From the NCBI GenBank assembly GCA_014529385.2, contig CM043945.1, positions 93,576,112-93,621,611 of the forward strand: DNA of 45,500 nucleotides. Reading direction: 5' to 3'. Source of the DNA: Adiantum capillus-veneris. Taxonomy: Eukaryota; Streptophyta; Polypodiopsida; Polypodiales; Pteridaceae. Position 1 is the first letter of the stretch, and the number at the start of each line of letters is the position of its first letter. This document shows positions 35,148 through 43,985 of the stretch, in pieces. Below the pieces are notes generated by a model, which was not told the origin of the DNA, ran no database searches, and saw only the letters and a list, made by a program, of their open reading frames with translations. The position numbers were made by a program, and so were the translations under genes.

Positions 35148-36552
35148 ATGACTGACAATAACCAAGAGAGTAGAATGAACATTGATAACTTTGATTTTGC
35201 ATATGAAGGTGCTAATGATGATGCCCCCATGTTTGCCAGTTATCTTGCTACTAGGTTGCAACAAGCTATGGGCAACCCTGCTTTACAAGCCAAAGTTACT
35301 CAACAACTTTGTGCTTATGGGATTTCCCTTCCTCTTCAAGAGGAGAGAGAGCTTAGGAGGCCTATTGATGAGACCCCCAAAAGAAGACTCTCTCCAATAA
35401 GAGAGGAGGAATCTAAAGAACGAGAAAGAAGCAAATCCCTAAGTCCCTCTGAAGATGTGGCTCCACGAAGAGGCCGGTCTAGACGATCACCAATTCCTCC
35501 CAAGAGGAAGTGGTCAACCCACATTCCTTCTCCTTGTCACTCCAAAAAGGAAGAGAGGAAACAAAGGAAGAAAAGGGTAAGAAAGACGTCACCCTCTTCT
35601 CCCTCTTCTTCACCTTCCTCCACTTTCGATGAAAGCAATGGTTATTTTCCTAAAGAATACAAAAGGGGAGGACATCACAAACATTACCCTGCATGGCAAA
35701 GGTCCCAGAAACTCAAGAAGCTCAAAGAGGGAGGAAAGAGTATCTCTTTTCTCAGCTATGATGGCACCTCTGGTGCTACCGACAAAGTATTGGCCTTCAT
35801 CCAACAATTTGATGTTTCCTTTGGAGATGAGGGCTTCACGAAGTCCTCCAAGCTACGTCATGTAGCTATGCACTTCCATAAATCTTTCATCAATAGTGGT
35901 CTAGCCTTTGTGGCAACGGCGAAGCCCCAAATACATGGAGAACTCTTTGAGTTTTCATCATGAAGCAATTCCTTGCAAGCGATGAAAAGGACAAAGTGAT
36001 TACTAAATGGTGGCATTTGAAGATTCTCTCCTATGAGTCTATCCACAAATATGTGGACAAGTTTTGGGATTTACATCTCAAACCTATTGTCTTTCAAAAG
36101 ATAGACTTTGTCGAGCAAAAGCAACAATTCTGTGTGGGATTACCTAAAGAGATGGCCGAGTATGTCAATCCCCAGTCGCTTGGTTCTATCACCGAAGTAA
36201 TCCACCATACTATGGTTGCTTCGTGCATCAATTTCCAACAAGGGGCTAGAAGGAATGCCAAGCCCATGGAAAGCAAAGCCAAAAGTTATGCAAAGGGGAA
36301 AACCAATGCACAAAATTCTTCCCAAGTCAATTCCAACAACAACAACAATCGGTCCAAGGAGAAGGGAGTTTACAAAGGTAAAAATAAACTCTCTCTTGAA
36401 GAGCTTGAAGCTTTTGGCAAGGACTACAAATGTTTTAAGTGTGGGGAGCAAGGACATGGCTATCGTTCTTTCCCCATGAGAAATTTCCGCAATGAGACTC
36501 CCAGAGCTTCCACAATTAAGCTCCAAAAAAGGATGCTCATTGCAAAGGATTA
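35148..36552 (+). pseudogene. Ty3/gypsy gag, family G1, plus strand, truncated and frameshifted
   Basis: ATG 35148 opens an N-terminal region and a long Arg/Ser-rich segment (about residues 70-165), then SRTSGATDKV-like gag domain text. A frame slip near 35885 leaves two frames that meet at an ATGA (35960-35963). In the second frame, the equivalent of the QWW motif carries a TAG, with a TGA further on. A knuckle CFKCGEQGHGYRS follows (36431 on), whose fourth metal ligand is Phe in place of Cys. The gag stops at about 36552, where a minus-strand integrase piece begins. The ATGA overlap is an accident of the frameshift, not a coupled gene pair. Confidence 0.8.
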
Positions 36553-36738
36553 AGTTTGACCATCTATTTCTGAATGATCAGCCGTACTAAGATTAAGTGT
36601 AGTTTCCAACTTTGAACACAACTCTCCAAAAGTGATTATCAAAATTTCCATCTCTGTCACTAATGATACTAGCTGTCAGACCATACAGTCTATATATATG
36701 CTCTACAAATAGCCGTGATAATTTTGGCGTCTTAACTG
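36553..36738 (-). pseudogene. Ty3/gypsy integrase fragment, downstream part
   Basis: The minus strand from 36738 reads KTPKLSRLFVEHIYRLYGL, then SIISDRDGNF, the second catalytic Asp of the integrase. After a frame slip, LNLSTADHSEIDGQT replaces the usual TAYHPQTDGQTE. It is the continuation of the fragment at 41492-41935, from which it is split by the copia insertion. It abuts the unrelated plus-strand gag at 36552. Confidence 0.82.
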
Positions 36739-37060
36739 TGTTGAGATGTCGAGCTCTACATCTTGAGCTGGCATCCACTACAGGTCTTGGCCGCTTACGG
36801 CATTTACTCACTAGTGCGTTAGGTGACCGACACAGAGGATCTCTGCGAGTGATTCTACAGCTGGACTACACTTATAGTGCCAGCCTAGTACGCTTTTAGC
36901 GAGTTCACACTTAGTGACCGCATGTACATATGTGCTACTTTTCAGTTTTAGCACTTAGTCATTTTTGTACTCTCTTTTCTGTACGAAGAAGAAGAAGCTT
37001 TCCATCTCTGTGTGCTTTGTGCTTGTCTTGTGTAGCTCTCTTGCATCCTCATTCTTTACA
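36739..37060 (+). repeat. 5' LTR (322 bp), copia family 4
   Basis: TGTTGAGATG...TTCTTTACA, followed directly by the primer site. Confidence 0.95.
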
Positions 37061-37072
37061 TGGTATCAGAGC
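37061..37072 (+). other. Primer binding site (initiator Met-tRNA), family 4
   Basis: TGGTATCAGAGC immediately follows the 5' LTR. Confidence 0.92.
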
Positions 37073-37330
37073 CTGGTGCAGGCAAGAGAGGCTAAGAGAG
37101 CAAGAGCATCACAATCCCTTCGTTCGCAATCCACGACCAGGTCTCCAAAGTTTCTGAACAGGTCTCAAAAGTGCAGTACATAGAGATTTACTGTACAAGT
37201 ACAGTGGTTGTATGTATGCTTGATTGTGGACACTCGTTGAGTGTAGAAAGTGTTACATGTACCATGATAGTAGGTTCAACAGATTTGCAAGTTTTTGCAG
37301 ATTGCAGCTATTTTGTCTTAGTGCTTCAAG

Positions 37331-38035
37331 ATGTCTGACGGTTTCAGCCAGATTGTCACTGAGAAGCTTGAGAAAAAAAACTACCGTGCATGGAAGTTCA
37401 GAATAACAAATTTCCTAAAAGGAAAAGGTTATTGGGACTATATAGAAGGAGAAAATGAAAAGGAACCAGAGATTCCTGAGGCAAATGCTACAGCAGAACA
37501 AAGGAAAGCTTTGAGGGACTGGCAACAAGGCGAGAGCAAAGTGATGTATTGGCTTTCTATGAGCATCACAAATGGCATGATGGGCTATCTATAGGATGCT
37601 GAAACCCTCGCCATTGCATGGAACAACTTAGGTAGAGTGTTCAAGGTGAACACCAAGGCCAGGAAGCTTCAACTAAAGTCGGAGCTAAATCAGGTTAAGA
37701 TGAACAACCTCTCCATCAATGATTATGCTTTGAAGATCAAGAGTATCATTGAGGCTCTTGGATCTATTAAAGTCTCAGTGGAAGACGATGACATTGTCCG
37801 TGCATGCTTGGATGGTCTAGGAGATGAGTATGTACATTTCAGGTCTTCCATGAATACAAGAGATGACATCCCCGTGTTCCAAGATTTGATTTCTATGCTT
37901 ATTCTTGAGGAGAAGAACCTTGGTCTTGACACATCTTCTTCTCGTGGCAGAAATAGGTCTGAACAGGCCTTCTATTCTAACTCTAGAGGGCAAATGTGTG
38001 AGCAGAATGTTTACACTGAATGTAGATATGCCTGA
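37331..38035 (+). pseudogene. Copia gag, family 4, with one premature stop and truncated C-terminus
   Basis: ATG 37331 opens MSDGFSQIVTEKLEKKNYRA and a UBN2-type gag domain (WKFRITNFLKGKGYWDYIEG). A TAG at 37592-37594 stands where related gag proteins have Gln. The frame then continues through KARKLQLKSELNQVKMNNLS and LDGLGDEYVHFRSSM. It ends in a TGA just past a deletion that removed the knuckle and protease. A related gag relic lies at 4985-5482. Confidence 0.85.
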
Positions 38036-41000
38036 GGTAAAAGTTGCATTATTTGCATAGGGCACAGGTGTTGTGGTTGATGTTGACATTTGGCACAAAC
38101 GTATTGTCCATGTCAATGAGCAGAGATTGTGTAGCATGCAATCAAAATAGATTGTAAAAGGTTTGCCCAAATTCAAGGTCGATGGTATGTATAAACGCAT
38201 TGGCCATGTCGATGAGCAGAGATTGCGCAGCATGCAATCAAAACAGATTGTAAAAGGTTTGCCCAAATTCAAGGTCGATGGTGTGTATAAACGCATTGGC
38301 CATGTCAATGAGCAGAGATTGCGCAGCATGCAATCAAAACAGATTGTAAAAGGTTTTCCCAAATTCAAGGTCGATGGTATGCGTAAAGTGTGTGCAGCAT
38401 GCCAGTTTGGAAAACAGTCAAAGGGCTCATTTCCACATGAGCGCAATGTATGTAAAAAGCCACTTGAGGTGGTGCACACAGATGTTTGGGGTCCAACCAA
38501 GACTGCAAGTATACATGGTTGCAGGTATTATGTCTCTTTCATTGATGACCATACAAGGAAAGTATGGGTCTACTTCATGCGTAACAAAAGTGAAGTGTTT
38601 GGTTACTTTCAGGACTTCAAAGTCATGATTGAGAAGGAGACAGATATGCAAATCAAGACATTGAGGTCAGATGGAGGGGGAGAGTACTTCTCAAACGATT
38701 TTTCAGATTTTTTGCGAATGCATGGTATACGCAGGCAGTTTACATGCAGATATACTCCACAGCAGAATGGGGTCGCAGAAAGGAAAAATAGGCACATTGT
38801 AGAGGTTGCACGTGCATTGATGAATGAGAAGAACATGCCTCATCATTTCTGGGCTGAAGCTATAAATACAGCTGTGTACATTATGAACAGGACACCTATA
38901 GCTGCGGTGCATGATGTAACACTTGAGGAAAAGTTTACAGGTACAAAGCCTGATTTGGCACACTTGAAAGTGTTTGGCTGCATAGCTTACGTGCATGTAC
39001 CAGATGAGTTGCGTAGGAAATTGGATCCTAAAGCAGAGAAATGTATTCTTGTGGGATATTCCCTTGAACAAAAGGGGTACAGGTGCTACAATCCTACTAC
39101 ACGAGAATTACGAGTGAGAAGAGATGTATTCTTTGATGAGATGAGCAGCTGATACAGTAATGCACATGGCACTATTGAGGCTGATGTAAAATATGATGTG
39201 GTTGTACAAAATGTGAGTCCACAGTCACAAGTTTTGAGTGGACCACAAGAGTCCTCTTCTCGTGGCTCTGTTGAGAAGCCATGGAATGGTAGACTATGTA
39301 CGCAGGTTACTCCACCAGCAGGTACAGGGAACGCATCACAAAAAGGAAAGGAAAAGTTTGATGAACCTCCCCTTATGGCTGATGCATCATCAGGTTTTTC
39401 ACATGTAGACATGGATTCAGATGGTTGTGAACAAAGTCCTGATGAGTAATTTGGAATTCCGGCTGTCAGGACACCTGGTGTAAGGAAAGTACAAGAAGAT
39501 GCTAGAGGGCAAAGGAGTGACCCAAGACCGCGCAGATCTAATAGAGTCAAAAATCCGGTTCAGAAATTGACTTATGATGGGTATCCAACGCATCACCAAG
39601 CCTACATGGCTAAGGTGATATAGAATGTGGAGCCCACATGTTTTGAGGATACAGTTGGAAATGTGCATTGGGATGATGCAATGAATGAAGAGATGGTTGC
39701 ATTGGAAGCAAACGACACATGGGAGTTGGTGCCATTGCCAATTGGCAAGAAAGCTATTGGCTGTAAATGGGTGTATAAAACCAAGCATAAGGCTGATGGT
39801 AACATTGAGCGTCACAAGGCAAGGCTGGTCGCAAAGGGTTATGCACAGATGTATGGCATAGACTATGAGGAGACCTTTGCTCCAGTGGCAAAGATGACGA
39901 CTGTGAGAGCTGTCATAGCAGTGGCTGCATCTAGAGGATGGATTATGCATCAAATGGATGTAAAGAATGCCTTCTTGAATGGTGAGTTGCAAGAGGAAGT
40001 GTATATGGATCAGCCACCTGGTTATGTCAATCCAGGTTACCCAGATTATGTATGCAGACTTCTCAAAGCTTTGTATGGTTTGAAGCAGGGCTCTAGAGCA
40101 TGGTATGATAGGATTGCCAAGTATCTTGTCAGTATTGGGTTTAGGAGAGCTCATGCTGATCATTCACTCTATGTACGTGAGAGTGATGTGGGGATTGTGG
40201 TCATTACCATATATGTAGATGACCTTATTATTGTGGGTGACAATGCTATGGAGATTGACCATGTGAAGGGTCTTCTCAAACAGGAGTTTGAAATGAAAGA
40301 TTTGGGCGAGTTGGGCTACTTTCTTGGCATTGAGGTGATCAGGACTCCGGAGGGTGTATGGCTATCACAGAGACAATATGCTTTGGACATGTTGTCAAAG
40401 TATGGTATGGCTGATTGTAAGCCAATTTCTATTCCCTTGGATGTGAATGCAAAGCTGAGTGCAGAGAAGGGTGATGTTGTTGACGATGTCAAGATGTACA
40501 GGAAGATTGTGGGTAGTCTAATCTACTTGACTATCATGAGTCCAGACTTGAGCTACATAGTAGGCTTGGAGAGTCAGTTCATGCAGCTTCCAAGGAAGCC
40601 ACATTTGGATGGAGTACAACGCACACTTCGGTATGTGCAAGGGACTCTTGACTACGCATTGTTCTATGCAACAGATGCGCCATTAGCATTGTATGGGTAT
40701 ACAGATGCAGATTGGGCAGGTAGCATTGTTGATAGGAGATCTACGAGTGGATTCATGTTCTCTTTTGGGAGTGCTGTTGTTACTTGGAGAAGAAAAAAGC
40801 AGCCTACGGTTGCTTTATCGAGCACAGAGGCCGAATACAGAGGTGCAACAGTTGTGGCGTGCGAGGTAGCTTGGCTACGCACATTACTTGAGGACTTGGG
40901 AGTGCAGGTGGACCAACAGATTGTCATCCATTGTGACAACCTCAGCAGCATGCAGTTGGCTAGGAACCCAGTGTTCCATGCCATGACCAAGCACATAGAG

Positions 41001-41126
41001 GTCCATTACCACTACGTTCGAGAGCGAGTGTTGGCGGGCGACATCGACTTGGTCTACGTCATCACACAGGAGCACATAGAGGATATCTTTACCAAGGCCC
41101 TCGGAGCTGAGAAACTTTGACGTTTC
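38000..41126 (+). pseudogene. Copia integrase, RT and RNase H, family 4, with premature stops
   Basis: A single frame runs from the pre-integrase region (38000) to the end of RNase H, broken by a few stops (among them TGA 39150, TAA 39447 and TAG 39621). The integrase has TDVWG, LRSDGGGEY and TPQQNGVAERKN, so the DDE residues are present. The stretch 39627-41120 is open. It carries the RT with TWELVPLPIGKKAIGCKW, YVDDLIIVGDN at about 40214, YTDADWAGS, STEAEYRGA and a final EDIFTKALG. A TGA at 41118-41120 falls just before the natural end, where CGA is likely ancestral. The RT domain looks complete, but no full polyprotein could be made. Confidence 0.88.
38100..38387 (+). repeat. 96-bp in-frame tandem triplication in the GAG-pre-integrase zinc finger
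   Basis: Copies start at 38100, 38196 and 38292. Each encodes 32 residues, beginning RIGHV and ending KFKVDG plus three. Copy 1 keeps the upstream Trp-His (WHKRIVH) but has a TAG. Copies 2 and 3 are open. Only after copy 3 does the CAACQFGK half of the finger follow. Confidence 0.95.
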
Positions 41127-41170
41127 CGGACTATGCTTGGACTTTGTGACATGCAGAGCTCGAGGGGGAG

Positions 41171-41491
41171 TGTTGAGATGTCGAGCTCTACATCTTGAGC
41201 TGGCATCCACTATGGGTCTTGGCCGCTTACGGCATTTACTCACTGGCGCGTTAGGTGACCGACACGGAGGATCTCTGCCTGTGATTATACAGCTGGACTA
41301 CACTTATAGTGCCAGCCTAGTACGCTTCTAGCGAGTTCACACTTAGTGACCGCATGTACATATGTGCTACTTTTCAGTTTTAGCACTTAGTCATTTTTGT
41401 ACTCTCTTTTCTGTGCGAAGAAGAAGAAGCTTTCCATCTCTGTGTGCTTGTGCTTGTCTTGTGTAGCTCTCTTGCATCCTCATTCTTTACA
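41171..41491 (+). repeat. 3' LTR (321 bp), copia family 4
   Basis: It pairs with 36739-37060 and follows the polypurine tract directly. Confidence 0.95.
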
Positions 41492-41935
41492 AACTGTAGT
41501 CTTAGTGGGAATGAATCGACCCATCTTTGTTAGACGTTTTCTATAATTACCCATATGGCATCATGGCCACGATTTGTAGTAGATAGTCCTACTATAAAAT
41601 CCATAGACATACTCTTCCACTTACCTTGTGTAATCTCTAAAGGATGTAAAAGGCCACCTATCTTGAGGCGCTTTGCCTTATTTACTTGGCACTGTTGGCG
41701 GTTTAGTATGTACTCTTGAACATCATCATGTAGGCCAGGCCAATAAAATTGCCGTCGAACTAAGACATACGTCTTACGAATAGCTGGATGACCAACACTT
41801 GGACTATCATGACACTCAAATACTATTTGGCGCCTAGTGTATGTGTCCTTTGTCACACATACTTTACCCTTGTGAAGTAAGTACCCATTATCAATGGAAA
41901 AATTCTTCCATCGCTTAAGCTCTTCTTGAGTAGGG
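41492..41935 (-). pseudogene. Ty3/gypsy integrase fragment, upstream part
   Basis: From 41935 leftward the minus strand gives EELKRWKNFSIDNGYLLHKG, then the HHCC zinc finger (ECHDSPSVGHPAIRKT...QFYWPGL...CQVNKAKR, with one Cys of the finger altered to RQQC). WKSMSMDFIVGL follows, with the first catalytic Asp. A slip near 41541 puts the last part in another frame. It continues at 36738 beyond the copia element. Confidence 0.88.
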
Positions 41936-42388
41936 GTGGAGCTCTGTGTGTTGGAGTTTTTATCTGCGTGTGCAGAGACATGTTGATCTCTCTGTACAGA
42001 GACATGTGAGTGTGAGGGATCCCTTTTTAAAACCGTATTAGGATATTTCGGAGGTCATTTGGAGGGCCATATGAAAGAGAGAGAAAATAGAGCGTGTCCA
42101 ATGAGCAGGAGGGCTACGTTACGTAGGAAAATACGTGAAAAGACTCAAGAAAAAGGAAAATATTTTAAAAACTTTCACGAATCTAGGATTGTGGCATCGT
42201 AACTCCTTTGCTTTTACCAAGCTGTTACGTGCATGTGTGGTCCCACTGCTGATATTCTCTTATGGTCATTAACGTTCTGGAGGGTGACCATTAAGCCCGC
42301 ACAAGATATTGGAATTGTAAAACACTTTCCCTCCATTAGGACGCTTTCAAAGTGAATCTCCCTCCACTAAAGCTTTTCTCTCAGAGCT
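41936..42388. other. Unassigned stretch upstream of the plus-strand gene
   Basis: It contains two cagagacatgt repeats (41973 and 41997) and GA-rich segments. It could hold the promoter of the gene starting at 42389, but no defined element was recognised. Confidence 0.35.
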
Positions 42389-43781
42389 ATGGCTTCCACG
42401 TCTTCCCACCCAAGAAACTCTAGGTATTTATGGTCTCTCACACCAACTAGAAACACCTGCACTTTGCCTAGAAGGCCAAGTAGTAGCATATCATCAATTA
42501 AAATAAAGGATAAACAAAGGTTCATGGGTCCTCATGCAACGAAGAAGAGCCAAGAGGTCTAGTGCTATCAATGTTTACCGCTCAGCATGGAAGGCCAGAG
42601 TGTTGGATTTCAAAGTTGAAATCGGCAAAAGATCTGTAAAGGAAGTTCTTGTTCAGCATGTGTTTACCCATCCAGACATGATAGCAAACGGTGGAAATGT
42701 GTCAGATATACATCAACCATGTTGCAATTGTAAGTATTCTTCACATCTCAACTGCATTTGATTTGTCGTTTCACTTATTGATACTCTCATTTTAACTTTT
42801 CTTATATATTTTGCAACGTTTATCCCTCTTCTTATGAGCAATGGCTCCATTCTTCACATCTCAAATACATTAGATTTGTCATTTTCACTTATTGATACTC
42901 TTAGTTTAACTTTTGTTATATATTTTGCAGATGTTTATCCCTCTTCTTATGAGCAATGGGAGCTTGTGGAGTGCATAATAGGCCTCTTCCTTGTCGTTCA
43001 TGCCCACATTGGTTCTCTACAGTATTCATAGAGAACCAACAAAAGCCTGGCTGATGAAGGAATATTTTTCTATGACCACTTCTACCAACTCTGCCTAGGG
43101 AATAAGAATGGCATGCCGGTGAAAGTGCCTCTACCAACCGACTGTAACACTATGGACTGGCCAGTTCCTGAGGAAACAATGGTGGAGGCAATGCGAAGTA
43201 AGCTCTACAAGGATATATAGAGGTCTCTACGTAGCTCTATTCCCACCAAACTGGTTAGAATTGCAAACTTTTGTCCTGCTGCACTGTTCATAGAGTTGTT
43301 TCATAACTACAATATATGTGTTACGAAAACTATGTTCATGTGCAAGTCATTTCAGCAGTCATCCTGTGACAAACTTCTTGACAGAGGATGGTATTTAAAG
43401 GAAGAGATTGGCATACGCTGCGAGGTCCCGCTTGACACTCTAGTTGTCAAGTACATGATTGCAAGCCAATCATTGTTAATATCCTTTTGGTATATGCGAT
43501 CACAAATGCTCAGAGGTAAGTACATTTCTATGGACTAGGTTTTTGCAGGTTTGGAAGATAATCCTGATGTAGATGTGGAAGTGTTTGATAAAGAGCATTG
43601 CCTAATGTTGGTGGTTACAATAAGGGAGATATGCAGTCTTCTGCAGTTGCGGCACGACATAATTGAAGAGTCAATGGACAAGAACCTTTCAGATTTTTCC
43701 TTTTTCCTAGCTGGCTATAAGCTGATGTGGCGTAGGGAAAAAGATATTTGTGCAAAGAGTTGGATGGTCGGGTTGAAATAG
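42389..43781 (+). pseudogene. Unrecognised spliced gene with premature TAG codons
   Basis: I do not recognise this protein. A plausible start is ATG 42389 (MASTSSHPRNS); a frame slip near 42530 then leads into NVYRSAWKARVLDFKVEIGK. Intron 1 runs from GTAAGT at 42730 to a TATATTTTGCAG acceptor at 42930. The second exon continues as YPSSYEQWELVECIIGLF and runs to 43514 with two in-frame TAG codons (43027-43029 and 43217-43219). Intron 2 is bounded by GAG|GTAAGTAC at 43515 and TTTTTGCAG near 43549. The last exon contains LEDNPDVDVEVFDKEHC and ends at TAG 43779-43781. Good splice sites and long frames argue for a real gene now decaying, or one of which only a variant is intact elsewhere. Confidence 0.5.
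42736..42960 (+). repeat. 113-bp tandem duplication including intron end and exon start
   Basis: The segment starting attcttcacatctcaa at 42736 recurs at 42849. Each copy ends with a TATATTTTGCA run and gtttatccctcttcttatgagcaatgg. In copy 1 the acceptor reads gcaac (AG lost), in copy 2 gcag, so only the second can splice. Confidence 0.88.
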
Positions 43782-43918
43782 TGTCAGTGTAACATAAATT
43801 CTTGTGAACCCAAGTGTATACGAATGACTTTCAATACATGAAGTTTTTTTGAGCTCATTTGTCAATTGTGGTCTGTGAATATAAGTGTTCTTGAAATACA
43901 TTTCTTTAGCCATTGCCA

Positions 43919-43985
<67 letters not shown>

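Larger units (their letters stand above)
36739..41491 (+). mobile_element. Ty1/copia retrotransposon, family 4, inserted in a gypsy integrase
   Basis: LTRs at 36739-37060 and 41171-41491 and the target duplication aactg (36734-36738 and 41492-41496) define both ends. The primer site is at 37061-37072 and the polypurine tract cgagggggag at 41161-41170. Order is gag, integrase, RT, RNase H on the plus strand. The knuckle and protease are missing. The LTRs differ at about ten positions plus one base of length, by eye, so the insertion is of intermediate age. Confidence 0.95.

Noticed and set aside
35960-35963. ATGA overlap suggesting translational coupling of two genes
   Set aside because: Alignment with the minus-strand gag at 30382-30741 shows one gag with an upstream frameshift; the overlap is accidental.
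38100-38387. CRISPR-like repeat array
   Set aside because: The repeats are contiguous 96-bp units without spacers, in frame within integrase coding sequence.
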